64,000 nucleotides of DNA from Paenibacillus sp. FSL R7-0204 (GTDB lineage Bacteria > Bacillota > Bacilli > Paenibacillales > Paenibacillaceae), in the NCBI RefSeq assembly GCF_038002225.1, contig NZ_JBBOCA010000001.1, positions 3,534,001 through 3,598,000 of the forward strand, given 5' to 3'. Shown in pieces: positions 1 through 9,183 of the stretch (positions are counted from its first letter, which is position 1; each line of letters starts with the position of its first letter). The position numbers and the translations under genes are program-made. The notes below the pieces were generated by a model. That model saw only the letters and a list, made by a program, of their open reading frames with translations, made no database searches and had not been told where the DNA came from.

Positions 1-1018
1 GGGAGGTGAAGGCGTTCAGGTTGAGCATTTTGTTCTGATATTTCAGATAGTCGTCATTGAGCTGCTCGAATTCAGCACTACTCTGCTTCTGGCGGCGGAA
101 AATCCGGATGATCGACATCCCTTGAATCGATTCATTGATAATGGCATTAATCTCACTAAGCCGCGAGCGGATGATTGTGTTGTATTTGGTAGCGATTTTG
201 CGGTATAGCACGATCCAGAGAATAATAATCGGTACGACGAACAAACTGACCAGTCCCAGCTTCACATCGAGCAGGAAGAGGGCTACATAGACACCGGTGA
301 TATTGATGATCCCTGTAGCGAAGTTGGATAATACGGCAATGAAGAGATCCTTAACTGCTTCCGTATCGTTAGTTACCCGGGAGACTACCTTACCGGCAGG
401 CAGATTATCGAAGAAATAGACCGGCAGGCGCTGGATATGGGCATAGACATCGGTCCGCAGCTTGCGGATGACCTGATTGGCAGACGATTGCAGCCAGTAG
501 GTTTTACCGAACTCAGCAATAATGGAGATCACAAGGAACATGGCGTATAGAGCGACCAGCTGATAGATTCCCGGAAGCTCCGGCTTGTAAAAGGAAAACA
601 GATCACCAGCCGACAGCTTGACGGCCGGATAGACCGTCGTCTGCTCGCCGTATTTGATCTGGAGCTTCCCGTCCGTGAAGCTGCGCTCGCCTTCAGCCTT
701 CGGTACAGCTTCATTGATGAAGTAGAAGCTTCTGCCTGCCTGAAGCAGACGGACTTCCTGGCCCTTGGCTTCACCTGCGGCAAAACGGTCACCGCGTTTG
801 TAATAAGTGTTGTTATATTCCGCAGCATCCTCCGGCGAGGCTGTCTGGAAGTAGGGCTTCTCAATCGCAAGCAGATGATTGTCAATCATGCTCTTGGCGA
901 TAAACGGCCCTGCCAGCTCAGCCGCTACTCCGATGGTCAGGAGCAGAAGGGCGGCGATGAAGGTCTTTTTGGCGGTCAGTGCATATTGCAGCAGACGTTT
1001 GCCTGTACTCTGTGTCAA
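1..1018 (-). CDS. Heterodimeric ABC exporter subunit, YheH-like (C-terminal part beyond window)
   Basis: The reading frame is open from a TTG at 1018 to the left edge; a GGAGG lies 8 nt before the TTG. The visible ~339 residues form the membrane domain of a type-IV (MsbA-like) ABC exporter. TM1 lies near residues 15-40, then comes an unusually long ~75-residue insertion before TM2, as in the larger partner (YheH type) of Bacillus YheI/YheH pairs. The coupling-helix region 'NDTEAVKDLF' is visible. The ATPase domain must lie to the left of the window. It starts 22 bp after the stop of the next exporter gene, so the two are co-transcribed and probably form one heterodimer. The substrate is unknown. 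Confidence 0.85.
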   Translation of the reverse strand, partial: MTQSTGKRLLQYALTAKKTFIAALLLLTIGVAAELAGPFIAKSMIDNHLLAIEKPYFQTASPEDAAEYNNTYYKRGDRFAAGEAKGQEVRLLQAGRSFYFINEAVPKAEGERSFTDGKLQIKYGEQTTVYPAVKLSAGDLFSFYKPELPGIYQLVALYAMFLVISIIAEFGKTYWLQSSANQVIRKLRTDVYAHIQRLPVYFFDNLPAGKVVSRVTNDTEAVKDLFIAVLSNFATGIINITGVYVALFLLDVKLGLVSLFVVPIIILWIVLYRKIATKYNTIIRSRLSEINAIINESIQGMSIIRIFRRQKQSSAEFEQLNDDYLKYQNKMLNLNAFTS

Positions 1019-1040
1019 CGGTGACACCTCCTGTATGGGG

Positions 1041-2789
1041 TTATTCATTCGTCAGATTATTCTCAACCTGCTGGCGGTCGAACTGCTCACGGTACCAGCC
1101 GCCCAGTTCCAGCAGTTCCTGGTGTGTACCTTGTTCAGTAATATGCCCGTCTTCGAGGACAACGATCAGATCAGCATGCTCAATCGCCGAGAGGCGGTGG
1201 GTGGAGATGAGCGTGGTTTTGCCGCTGCGCTCCTCGCGGATGTTCTCGATGATCTTTGCTTCTGTCCGTGCGTCAACGGCTGACAAGGCATCATCCAGAA
1301 TCAAAATATCGGGATTCGAGATGAAGGCGCGGGAGATCGAGACCCGCTGCTTCTGTCCCCCGGAGAGGGAGACGCCGCGTTCGCCAACCATCGTATCCAG
1401 CCCGTCGGACAACGTGCCGAGGTCATTCTGGAAGGCTGCGGCGGTAATCGCCTGCATGATCCGCTCATCGCTGGCCCCGGAATGTCCGAACTGGATATTC
1501 TCGCGTACCGATTTGGAGAAGAGAATCTGCTCCTGCGGCACATAGCCCATCCAGCTATGAAGCTGGTCGAGGGCGATCTGGGTGATCGGCACACCGGAGA
1601 TCAGAATCTCGCCTGTGCCGGCCGGGTATTCATGCAGCAGCTGCTTCAGCAGCGTCGATTTGCCGCTGCCGGTCCGTCCGACTACGCCAAGCGTCTGGCC
1701 CTGGGAGAGGGACAAGCTGACTCCACTGAGATTATCGATGGTAGAGGTCGGATACCGGAAGGTTACATCCTTCAGCTCGATGGTGGTCGGCTGGGCTACC
1801 GGAACCGGATGAGGCACATCCTTGACATCAGGCTTCGCATTCAGCGTCTCGTCGATCCGCTCCAGCGAAGCGCCGCCGCGCTGCATGATATTAATCAGCT
1901 CGCCGATGGCGAACATAGGCCACACGATCATTCCGAGATACATATTGAACGATACCAGATCGCCCAGCGTAATCTGATTGCGGAATACGAGATAGATTCC
2001 GTAGGTCAGGGCGATGATATAACTGAGGCCCACGAACAAACGGATCGTTGGTTCGAAGAAGGCATCGACCCGGGCGACCGCCATATTTTTGCGGTACACA
2101 TCATCTGTAATGTCAGAGAAGCGCTTTTCATCATGCCGCTCCTGTACATAAGCACGGATGACGCGGATGCCCGATACGGATTCCAGTACCTGGTCGTTCA
2201 TATCACCGAAGGCATCCTGCGCCAGACTGTAACGGTCGTGGATCGCTTTGCCGTAGAACACCATGGCTACCGCAATCATCGGAAGCGGGATGACGGCGGC
2301 CAGTGTCAGCTTCCAGCTGACCAGGAACCCCATGGCGAACAGGACAACCGTGAGATACACGGTGGAGTCGACAAGGGTGAGCATCCCGAAGCCCACGGTG
2401 GCGGATACCGCGCGGATATCATTGGTAGCGCGGGCCATCAGATCCCCGGTGCGGTTACGCTCGAAGAAGGCGGGGGTCATCGTCATGAGATGATTCATGA
2501 AGCGCGAGCGGAGCAGACGCTCCACCAGATTCGATCCCCCGAACAGCTTGTGCATCCATATGTAGGTGATCCAATAAATGATCAGCAGCATAAGTACGAT
2601 CAGGCCAATGTATTTCATGAGTGAACCTGCGGTGATAGAACCGGTGACGATTTCGTCAATGGCGTTGCCGAGCAGGCGTGGAGGCAGGAGTTCTAACACA
2701 CCTACCACAATAAGAAGGATGAGGCCTATGGTATAGCGCCTTTTTTCCCGGCGGAAGAACCAGCCGAGATTTCGGAGTACGGAGAACAA
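1041..2789 (-). CDS. ABC exporter, fused permease/ATPase (YheI-like)
   Basis: The 582-residue protein has six membrane segments (residues ~15-300) followed by a complete nucleotide-binding domain. Walker A is GRTGSGKST, the signature is LSGGQKQR, Walker B is ILILDDALSAVD and the H-loop is STHR. Walker B ends in Asp-Asp instead of Asp-Glu. That is the degenerate catalytic base typical of one half of a heterodimeric exporter, so it fits pairing with the downstream gene. The start is TTG with AAGGAAGG about 9 nt upstream. It is first in the minus-strand pair. Family membership is clear; the substrate cannot be read from the sequence. Confidence 0.9.
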   Translation of the reverse strand: MFSVLRNLGWFFRREKRRYTIGLILLIVVGVLELLPPRLLGNAIDEIVTGSITAGSLMKYIGLIVLMLLIIYWITYIWMHKLFGGSNLVERLLRSRFMNHLMTMTPAFFERNRTGDLMARATNDIRAVSATVGFGMLTLVDSTVYLTVVLFAMGFLVSWKLTLAAVIPLPMIAVAMVFYGKAIHDRYSLAQDAFGDMNDQVLESVSGIRVIRAYVQERHDEKRFSDITDDVYRKNMAVARVDAFFEPTIRLFVGLSYIIALTYGIYLVFRNQITLGDLVSFNMYLGMIVWPMFAIGELINIMQRGGASLERIDETLNAKPDVKDVPHPVPVAQPTTIELKDVTFRYPTSTIDNLSGVSLSLSQGQTLGVVGRTGSGKSTLLKQLLHEYPAGTGEILISGVPITQIALDQLHSWMGYVPQEQILFSKSVRENIQFGHSGASDERIMQAITAAAFQNDLGTLSDGLDTMVGERGVSLSGGQKQRVSISRAFISNPDILILDDALSAVDARTEAKIIENIREERSGKTTLISTHRLSAIEHADLIVVLEDGHITEQGTHQELLELGGWYREQFDRQQVENNLTNE

Positions 2790-2890
2790 GGTAAATCCCT
2801 TCCTTTCGTGCTTGGAGTAATTACTAAGTTAGCTTGTTTAACGGAACATTTACAGACACTTTGCAGCGGATCATAACCTCACAGCACGCG

Positions 2891-2923
2891 AAAAAGCGTA
2901 CCATCCGAACACGGATGATACGC
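2891..2923 (-). terminator. Intrinsic terminator of the 30-aa peptide unit
   Basis: Two 12-base arms (GCGTATCATCCG and CGGATGGTACGC, one G-U pair) flank a TGTT loop and are followed on the minus strand by TTTTT. It lies ~100 bp after the small ORF at 3027-3119 and separates it from the ABC exporter genes. Confidence 0.75.
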
Positions 2924-3026
2924 CTGTAATTGCGGTTATCATGTCCACGGTGCTATAAGCAGCACAGAGACATGTGAGAGATAAGTTAAGCCTGTTCTCA
3001 TACGTTACGCGTAATACGCATGAACC

Positions 3027-3119
3027 TCAGGAATTCTCCACTGCTCGGGCTGCTTCGGTATTCAGTTGGGTATAGTTTTCTACAATAGTGGCGAGGTATA
3101 CCATATCCATGTTAAACAC
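3027..3119 (-). CDS. Orphan 30-residue peptide
   Basis: A GTG start with an AAAGGGTGA Shine-Dalgarno about 6 nt upstream opens a 30-codon frame ending in TGA. An internal ATG at 3110 is an alternative start. The peptide contains MVYLATIVENYTQLN and ends TEAARAVENS. It is mildly amphipathic and has no obvious signal sequence. It is the only ORF between a good promoter (3178-3205) and a terminator (2891-2923), which is the main reason to call it a gene. No family is recognised. Confidence 0.5.
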   Translation of the reverse strand: MFNMDMVYLATIVENYTQLNTEAARAVENS

Positions 3120-3177
3120 CGAGATCACCCTTTCTTCATTTTGGTAATTACTTGAAGACGTTTCGTTATGTTCAGAG

Positions 3178-3205
3178 TTTATCATCACACTTTAAGAATT
3201 GTCAA
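3178..3205 (-). promoter_or_regulatory. SigA-type promoter for the 30-aa peptide
   Basis: On the minus strand a perfect -35 TTGACA (3200-3205) is followed after 16 nt by GATAAA (3178-3183, 4/6 match to TATAAT). Transcription would start near 3170, about 50 nt before the peptide start. Confidence 0.55.
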
Positions 3206-3308
3206 ATTTAATTTTGCGGCGCGGCAGGATATCTGGCAGGAGTGCTGCAGTGATTTGGTGAATTGAAGTTTTTTGGGTATGATTGGGGTAGAGGGGAGGA
3301 GTGGAGAG

Positions 3309-3611
3309 ATGAACATATTAATTAGTCCGGAAGCAGCCGCCTGGTTCAAAAGAGAACTGAGCCTCCAGGAGGGTGCATATATCCGGTTGTTTCCCCGGTA
3401 CAGCTCAGGCGGAGGCCTGCATCCAGGCTTCTCGCTGGGCATTGCCACCGAGCTGCCTGGACGTCCTGCTGTGCAGTTCAGGGAAGGCGGCTTGACCTTC
3501 TATATGGAAGAGCAGGACCTGTGGTATATGGAGGGGTACAATCTGTCTATTGTCTATTCGCAGGCGGACGATGACATCGAATACAAGTATGAGCCTGTGC
3601 CGGTGGCATAA
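3309..3611 (+). CDS. HesB/IscA-fold protein, YneR-like, no iron-sulfur cysteines
   Basis: This is a 100-residue protein starting MNILISPEAAAWFKREL. The ATG follows GGGAGGAGTGGAGAG. The opening and the glycine-rich 'YSSGGGLHPGFSLGI' correspond to the A-type iron-sulfur carrier fold, but the protein contains no cysteine and so cannot bind a cluster in the usual way. It resembles the YneR/HesB-like subgroup of Bacillales, whose function is unknown. The gene is monocistronic, flanked by a long hairpin (3659-3692) and a dispersed repeat. Confidence 0.75.
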   Translation: MNILISPEAAAWFKRELSLQEGAYIRLFPRYSSGGGLHPGFSLGIATELPGRPAVQFREGGLTFYMEEQDLWYMEGYNLSIVYSQADDDIEYKYEPVPVA

Positions 3612-3658
3612 GGGGAGAGCTGGAGCGAATGGCAGATCCCGGCACTGCCGGGAATGCT

Positions 3659-3692
3659 GAACAAGCCCTTGCCGTCAGGCAAGGGCTTGTTC
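3659..3692 (+). terminator. Perfect 15-bp hairpin after the HesB-like gene
   Basis: The arms GAACAAGCCCTTGCC and its exact complement are separated by GTCA. The uridine tract is weak (TTGTTCC), so termination may be inefficient or factor-assisted. The dispersed repeat begins 3 bp later. Confidence 0.6.
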
Positions 3693-3695
3693 CAC

Positions 3696-3793
3696 AATAT
3701 AAGAATTTATAGGTTTCACACGATAACTTATCCTTCTATTTCTCGCTGAAACGGTACCGTCCTTTAAAAGGACGGCCAAGCCGTTTCCACTTG
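3696..3793 (+). repeat. Dispersed nested-hairpin repeat, copy 1
   Basis: This ~97-bp unit runs from AATATAAGAATTTATAG through CTATTTCTCGCTGAAACGG to the end CCGTTTCCACTTG. The outer arms GAAACGG/CCGTTTC enclose an inner stem, CCGTCCTTT/AAAGGACGG. Closely similar copies lie at 19619-19716, 20680-20738 (left part missing) and 53892-53988, all in the same orientation. This copy sits directly behind a terminator-like hairpin. Confidence 0.85.
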
Positions 3794-3837
3794 TACGCAC
3801 CAGGAAAGCGAAGCTGCCCGCCGCTCAGGTGACGCGA

Positions 3838-4353
3838 TCAGTGCGAGCTGCGGAAGGTTTCTTCCTCCATGGCGAACTCGAAATCATCAATGTCATAGAC
3901 CTGGACGGGAACTCCGCCTTCGATGATGCGCTGGATCAGCTCGAACTGGTCGGTCAGAATTGGCACCTTCTCACGCTGGGACGCCAGCAGCAGTTCTGTC
4001 TCAATCGGATCGAATGCTTCTCCGTAGGAGGCATTGTCAACGCTGTTGATAATGGTGATCTGCGCGTGTCCGCCGAGGAGGATACCGGAGCTTTTGGCCC
4101 AGGGGACGTTCAGGCAGCGGTTGATCTTCTTGGCATTGAGCGGCTCCTCGAAATAGTTGATCAGCTCGCGGATTCTGAGTCTGACATGCTTGTCATCATC
4201 CGCCTGGCTCATCACCGGCTCATCGCTGTCCCGCAGCTCGTAAAGCTCCATAATTGTGGTATAAGGGACTATATATTCTACAGGGCTCCGCGGGATGAGA
4301 AGCTGGCCGTAAATCGCCATCATGACGGCTTCCGTCACAAATTGTCTGGGCAT
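3838..4353 (-). CDS. Conserved hypothetical protein, 171 residues
   Basis: Two ATGs in tandem follow AGGAGG at 3 and 6 nt; the second (ending at 4353) has the better spacing and is used here. The protein begins MPRQFVTEAVMMAIYGQLL. It has a charged middle (DDDKHVRLRIRELINYFEEP) and an acidic C-terminus (DIDDFEFAMEEE). No signal peptide or membrane segment is seen. I do not recognise the family with certainty. It stands alone on the minus strand, with a dispersed repeat beyond its 3' end and a divergent ABC exporter upstream. Confidence 0.7.
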   Translation of the reverse strand: MPRQFVTEAVMMAIYGQLLIPRSPVEYIVPYTTIMELYELRDSDEPVMSQADDDKHVRLRIRELINYFEEPLNAKKINRCLNVPWAKSSGILLGGHAQITIINSVDNASYGEAFDPIETELLLASQREKVPILTDQFELIQRIIEGGVPVQVYDIDDFEFAMEEETFRSSH

Positions 4354-4472
4354 CATTATCCTCCTGAATTTCGGTACTGCAACCGTAACTGTTTAAAAAT
4401 AATAAAACACTGCAGCGCGCAAATGTCAACTGCACCCTGATGAAGAATGAATTGGAAAGGACCTGACACGCT

Positions 4473-6221
4473 GTGAAACCTTGGAAATCTTATTATACCT
4501 TTGTTCGGCCGTATATGAAATGGATTGTGCTCACTCTGATCATCGGGATGGTCAAATTCAGCATTCCGCTGACGCTGCCGATGATTCTGAAATATGTAGT
4601 CGATGAGCTATTGGGCAATCCGGCACTGACGATAGCGGAGCGGGTCTCGAAGCTGATGACGGTGATATGCGGGGGCTTGATTCTGTTCGTGATTGTCCGC
4701 GGGCCGGTGGAGTATTACCGTCAGTATTTCGCTCAGCTGATTACGAGCAAGGTCCTCTTCGATATGCGAAATAAGCTCTACGGGCATCTGCAGCGGCTGT
4801 CGCTGCGTTATTACCAGAATACGAAGGTGGGAGAGGCCATCTCCCGGTTCATCAACGATGTGGAGCAGTCGAAGAATCTCGTTGAGGTCGGAATGATGAA
4901 TGTCTGGCTGGATATGTTCACCCTGCTCTTCGCCCTGGGCTTCATGCTCTATCTGAATCCGGTGCTGACGCTGGTGGCGATTGCGATTTTGCCGCTGTAT
5001 GGCATTGCCGTCAATACGCTGTACAAGCGTCTCAAGGTACTGACCAAAGACCGGTCGCAGGCACTTGCCGTCATTCAGGGCTATCTGCATGAACGGATTC
5101 AGGGGATTGCCGTCATCCGCAGCTTCACGATGGAGCGGGTAGACCTGCAGCAGTTCGAGGAGATCAACGGCAAGTTCCTGCAAAAAGCGCTGGCGCAAAC
5201 GCGGTGGAATGCCTTCACCTTCGCGATTATTAACACCCTGACTGATATTGCTCCGCTGCTTGTCATTGGATATGGGGGATACCAGGTGATCCAAGGCAAT
5301 CTGACGCTCGGAACCTTCGTGGCCTTCTTCGGTTACCTGGACCGGATGTATGCGCCGCTGCGCCGGCTGATCAATTCCTCGACGGTACTGACCCAGGCAT
5401 CGGCTTCGCTGGAACGTGTGCTGGAGCTGCTGAATGAGCCGTATGATATTGTTGATGCTCCGGGCGCGAAGCCGCTGCTGAAGGCAGCAGGGAAGATTGA
5501 ATTCAACAATGTGTGGTTTAAGTATAGCGACGAGCACGAGTGGGTGCTGCGGGACATTAATCTGAGCATCGCTCCGGGCCAGACGGTGGCTTTTGTCGGG
5601 ATGAGCGGGGGCGGAAAATCCTCGCTGATCAGCCTGATTCCCCGCTTCTACGACATCAGCGAAGGCAGTCTGCGCATGGACGGACACGATATCCGCACGC
5701 TGACCCAGGAGAGTCTGAGGCGGACGGTGGGCATGGTGCTGCAGGATAATTTCCTGTTCAGCGGCTCGGTACGCGACAATATCAGGTTCGGGAACCCGGA
5801 AGCGGGGGAAGAGGAGGTCATGAAGGCGGCGGTGTCCGCGAATGCCCACGACTTCATCATGCAGCTGCCGGAAGGTTATGATACCGAGGTGGGGGAGCGG
5901 GGTGTGAAGCTGTCCGGCGGACAAAAGCAGCGCGTGGCGATTGCACGGGTGTTCCTGAAAGACCCCAAGGTGCTGATTCTGGACGAAGCGACCTCCGCGC
6001 TGGATCTGGAGTCCGAGCATCTGATCCAGCAGGCATTGCAGTCCCTCGCATCCGAGCGGACAACGTTGATTGTGGCCCACAGGCTGTCCACGATTACCCA
6101 TGCCGACCAGATTATCGTACTGGAGAACGGCGGGATCACCGAACGCGGCACCCACGAGGAGCTGATGGGCCTTGCGGGGAGCTACGCCCGGCTGTTCAAC
6201 GTTCAACGGCTGGATGCTTAG
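4473..6221 (+). CDS. ABC exporter, fused permease/ATPase (MsbA/BmrA type)
   Basis: The 582-residue protein starts with GTG after GGAAAGG. Six membrane segments fill the first ~310 residues. The ATPase domain has Walker A GMSGGGKSS, signature LSGGQKQR, Walker B VLILDEATSALD and the H-loop AHRLST. Unlike the exporter at 1041-2789, the catalytic Glu is intact, so a homodimer is plausible. The second-last position of Walker A is Ser-Ser rather than Ser-Thr, a tolerated variant. It is followed by a strong bidirectional terminator. The substrate is unknown. Confidence 0.9.
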   Translation: MKPWKSYYTFVRPYMKWIVLTLIIGMVKFSIPLTLPMILKYVVDELLGNPALTIAERVSKLMTVICGGLILFVIVRGPVEYYRQYFAQLITSKVLFDMRNKLYGHLQRLSLRYYQNTKVGEAISRFINDVEQSKNLVEVGMMNVWLDMFTLLFALGFMLYLNPVLTLVAIAILPLYGIAVNTLYKRLKVLTKDRSQALAVIQGYLHERIQGIAVIRSFTMERVDLQQFEEINGKFLQKALAQTRWNAFTFAIINTLTDIAPLLVIGYGGYQVIQGNLTLGTFVAFFGYLDRMYAPLRRLINSSTVLTQASASLERVLELLNEPYDIVDAPGAKPLLKAAGKIEFNNVWFKYSDEHEWVLRDINLSIAPGQTVAFVGMSGGGKSSLISLIPRFYDISEGSLRMDGHDIRTLTQESLRRTVGMVLQDNFLFSGSVRDNIRFGNPEAGEEEVMKAAVSANAHDFIMQLPEGYDTEVGERGVKLSGGQKQRVAIARVFLKDPKVLILDEATSALDLESEHLIQQALQSLASERTTLIVAHRLSTITHADQIIVLENGGITERGTHEELMGLAGSYARLFNVQRLDA

Positions 6222-6250
6222 TGCGGCTAATACTATTCGTATTTGAATAA

Positions 6251-6294
6251 AACAGGCTGCAGTTCCACCCGCGTAGGTGGACTTGCAGCCTGTT
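6251..6294. terminator. Bidirectional terminator between convergent genes
   Basis: AACAGGCTGCAGTTCCACC pairs imperfectly with GGTGGACTTGCAGCCTGTT around CGCGTA. It is flanked by A-rich sequence on the left and a short T run on the right, and can serve the ABC exporter and the converging UPF0756 gene. Confidence 0.8.
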
Positions 6295-6327
6295 TCGTCT
6301 TACCTTGGTCTTAAGGTGGATCTGAGC

Positions 6328-6771
6328 TTACATCCGGCCAATCAGCAGCGACAGGATGCCGGCGGCAATCAGCGGTCCCACGGGAACGCCTTTGAACAGA
6401 GCCACCCCAAGGACAGTTCCGATGAGAAGCCCGGCGACGATGGTCGGCTGGCTGCCCATGAGCACGGCTCCGCGTCCGCCCAGGTAAGCGACCAGGACTC
6501 CAACTCCGATGGCGGCCAGGGATTTCCAGTGCAGGAATGACTGTCCGACGGTCTGGAGGGAGATCTTCCCGCTGGCCAGCGGCGTCATAACCCCGATGGT
6601 CAGGATGATAATGCCGACGGTCAGCCCGTATTTCTCCAGCCAGGGAAAAGCCTGCTGAAGTCCCAGCACACGGATCAACAGCAGCACGACCATAGCGATG
6701 GTTATCGGTGAGTTACTGCTGATGACACCTAGCGCTGCCAGACCCAGCAGCAATAACGAGGTTATATCCAT
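6328..6771 (-). CDS. UPF0756 (DUF441) membrane protein, YtwI-like
   Basis: A 147-residue, very hydrophobic protein starting [19 protein letters not shown], with about four to five membrane segments. Typical DUF441 stretches include [19 protein letters not shown] and [12 protein letters not shown]. The length matches the family (~150). Its function is unknown. It lies 21 bp downstream of ypdA on the same strand and is probably co-transcribed with it. Confidence 0.88.
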   Translation of the reverse strand: MDITSLLLLGLAALGVISSNSPITIAMVVLLLIRVLGLQQAFPWLEKYGLTVGIIILTIGVMTPLASGKISLQTVGQSFLHWKSLAAIGVGVLVAYLGGRGAVLMGSQPTIVAGLLIGTVLGVALFKGVPVGPLIAAGILSLLIGRM

Positions 6772-6792
6772 AGCTTGGATACACTCCTTCTC

Positions 6793-7779
6793 TTAAGTAA
6801 GCCTTGTTCTCACAATATGATCGGCAATCAGCTTGCCGTGCCCACGCCCGCTCTCGATGAATACCTCGTTGGCATTCCGTCCGGAAGCGATAACCCCGGC
6901 GACATAGATGCCCGGAATATTGCTCTCCATTGTAGCGGGGTTAAAGGCTGGTTTATCCATAGAGTCATCCATCTGCACCCCGGCAGAGGTGAGCAGGGCT
7001 CTGCTGGGACGGAAGCCGGTCATCGCCAGCACGAAGTCATTATCCAGCTCGGTAGGTTCCCCGTTCACAGAGGAGGTTACCAGGACCGAGGCCGGGGTGA
7101 TCTCCGTGACGCGCGATTCCAGATGCAGCGTTATGCTCCCCTTTTGCACCATACTCTCGAAGATCGGACGCACCCAAGGCTTGATATTGTCCGAGATACT
7201 GCTTCCCCGGTAGACCATATCCACCTTGGCGCCTACCCGCAGCAGCTCCAGCGCAGCGTCCACCGCTGAATTACTGCCCCCGATTACAGCCACCTTCATG
7301 CCGGAATAAGGATGTGCCTCACCAAAATAATGCGTGACCTTCGGCAGCTCCTCCCCGGGAATCCCGATCAGGTTAGGCTGATCGAAGTAACCGGTAGAGA
7401 TGACTACGTTCGCTGCTCTGCGCTCCTGCTCCTCGCCGCGCTTATTGACCGTATGTACAACGAAGCTGCCATCCTCCTGCGGCAGAACGGATAGCGCTTC
7501 TTCATAAGCGGCAATCTCAAGCTGATGCTGCGCAGCGGCGCGACGGTAGTAGACAAGCGCCTCATGGCGGTAGGGCTTGTCGTTCGGAGAGGTGAAGGGC
7601 ACATCTCCAATCTCAAGCAGCGGGGTGGTGCTGAAGAACTGCATGTTGGTCGGGTACAGGTAGATGGAATGGACAATGAAGTTCTTTTCCACAATCAGGC
7701 TGGAAAGCCCTTGGCGCTGGCATTCGATGGCTGCAGACAGTCCGCAGGGACCGGCGCCGATAATAATAACGTCTAGCAT
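6793..7779 (-). CDS. ypdA: Bacillithiol-disulfide reductase YpdA (Bdr)
   Basis: A 328-residue flavoprotein of the thioredoxin-reductase-like class. The FAD-binding GAGPCGLSAAIEC is at residues ~8-20 and the NADPH-binding GGSNSAVDAALEL near 170. The N-terminal stretch IYLYPTNMQFFSTTPLLEIG is characteristic of YpdA. The family reduces oxidised bacillithiol with NADPH in low-GC Gram-positives that lack glutathione. The ATG follows GGAGG. The UPF0756 gene follows 21 bp later. The call rests on motif recognition and length. Confidence 0.88.
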   Translation of the reverse strand: MLDVIIIGAGPCGLSAAIECQRQGLSSLIVEKNFIVHSIYLYPTNMQFFSTTPLLEIGDVPFTSPNDKPYRHEALVYYRRAAAQHQLEIAAYEEALSVLPQEDGSFVVHTVNKRGEEQERRAANVVISTGYFDQPNLIGIPGEELPKVTHYFGEAHPYSGMKVAVIGGSNSAVDAALELLRVGAKVDMVYRGSSISDNIKPWVRPIFESMVQKGSITLHLESRVTEITPASVLVTSSVNGEPTELDNDFVLAMTGFRPSRALLTSAGVQMDDSMDKPAFNPATMESNIPGIYVAGVIASGRNANEVFIESGRGHGKLIADHIVRTRLT

Positions 7780-7978
7780 AATATCTATGTCCTCCTAAGG
7801 TAGTATTCTATTCAGTAAATGGTACCTTATATTTTTGTTTTTTGCCATGGCCGGTGAATTCCGCAAATTGGGGATTGATCAGATGACAAGATGGGTATAT
7901 AATTAGATATATATCTAAAGTATAAGTTGGCAGGTCCCTCAGACTGCCTTACGAATATCCGTAGGAGCGTGATCCCGC

Positions 7979-8575
7979 TTGCAGTTAGACAAAATTGTCG
8001 CCTATCACAAAGCCTTATCCGATCCCACCCGGCTGCGTATTCTTCTGCTCTTGTCCCGGGGCGAGGTTCACGGTCATGCCTTAGCCGAGAAGCTGAATCT
8101 GTCACAGCCTACAGTGACCCATCATGCAGCCAAGCTGCGTGAAGCCGCGCTGATTCTGGAGCGCAGAGACAAGAATACCGTATATTTTAAGCTGAATCCC
8201 GAGTTTATCCAGGCAGGCTCCGAGGCCTCGCTCAAATTTATTTTTGCAAAGGGGGTGGAGGAGATGGAAGAAGAGTCGCCTGAACACAGTCTGAAGGAGT
8301 CAGTGCTCCGTAATTTTTTTGCCAAAGACGGACGACTGCGCCAGATTCCCGCGCAATACAAGAAGAAATTAATCGCTTTGCAATATATGGTGGAGAAGCT
8401 CGAACCGGGTGTGGTCTATTCGGAGAAAGAGATTAACGAGTTCATTAAGCCTTTCTATGATGATTATGCCACAATCCGCCGCGAGTTCATTATGCACCAA
8501 TTCATGTACCGGGAGAATGAGCGATACGAGCTCAACCCGCCCGAACTCTGGACTCACTGGGAAAATGTCAAATAA
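7979..8575 (+). CDS. ArsR-family regulator with DUF2087 domain
   Basis: A TTG start with AGGAG 11 nt upstream gives 198 residues. Residues ~1-75 are a winged helix of ArsR type (LSDPTRLRILLLLSRGEVHG, LNLSQPTVTHHAAKLREA). Residues ~110-190 match DUF2087 (YKKKLIALQYMVEKLEPG, YDDYATIRREFIMH). No ArsR metal-binding cysteines are visible, so the signal is not a simple metal. It is divergent from ypdA; the 199-bp gap could hold a shared operator, but none was identified. Confidence 0.85.
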   Translation: MQLDKIVAYHKALSDPTRLRILLLLSRGEVHGHALAEKLNLSQPTVTHHAAKLREAALILERRDKNTVYFKLNPEFIQAGSEASLKFIFAKGVEEMEEESPEHSLKESVLRNFFAKDGRLRQIPAQYKKKLIALQYMVEKLEPGVVYSEKEINEFIKPFYDDYATIRREFIMHQFMYRENERYELNPPELWTHWENVK

Positions 8576-8695
8576 TGATCTAATAAATGGGGATTTTTTA
8601 TGACAAGTGCGAAACTGCTGATTAATTGTTCAAATAACGAATAAAATGGTATTGTAAGCGTTATCTGACATATGCTTCGAAAGGAGACCTTCAGT

Positions 8696-9154
8696 ATGAT
8701 ATTCAAACGTGCCAAAAAAAACTTGCCACCCAATCATCCAACCGTTACCTTGCCGCAGATCAAGCAGGCTGTAAGGCAATTTGAAGAAGATATGCCCGCT
8801 CCCATTAACCGTACTGCTCTGATCCAGGAAGATAAGAGTATTGACCTGAACCGGCTCAAACGATATTTAGGCGGAGTTCCGCAGCAGAAATTCTATATGT
8901 CCAGCGAGACCTTTGAGATTTTTGAAGAATCTGACAAGCTGGTGCCGTACTACCTCGACATGGTTCAATCGGCGGTAGACAATTATATCAGTGACACCGG
9001 CAAGCTGCCGCTGCTCGAAGACGCCTGGCTCCCTGAGGTTCATTACCGGCTGCTGTCCACCGAGCGTTATCTGAAGGAGACCCCGCCGTTCCCGCTCTAT
9101 ATTACCGACGAGGAAATGATGCTGACGCACCGGGCAGAGCATTTTGAATCCTGA
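8696..9154 (+). CDS. DUF3939-like hypothetical protein
   Basis: The ATG at 8696 is preferred over the in-frame ATG at 8672 because AAAGGAG lies between them at good spacing. The 152-residue product begins MIFKRAKKNLPPNHPTVTL. It is soluble and mixed in charge, with 'DMVQSAVDNYISDTGKLPLL' near residue 95. It resembles the DUF3939 proteins of Bacillales; this is a recollection rather than a proven match. It stands alone. Confidence 0.65.
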   Translation: MIFKRAKKNLPPNHPTVTLPQIKQAVRQFEEDMPAPINRTALIQEDKSIDLNRLKRYLGGVPQQKFYMSSETFEIFEESDKLVPYYLDMVQSAVDNYISDTGKLPLLEDAWLPEVHYRLLSTERYLKETPPFPLYITDEEMMLTHRAEHFES

Positions 9155-9183
9155 AAGCTAAGGCACCTGATCCCCCTATACAG

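Noticed and set aside
1482..2624. 380-codon plus-strand ORF opposite the ABC exporter
   Set aside because: It is the mirror of a clear ABC exporter coding sequence and has no domain or ribosome site.
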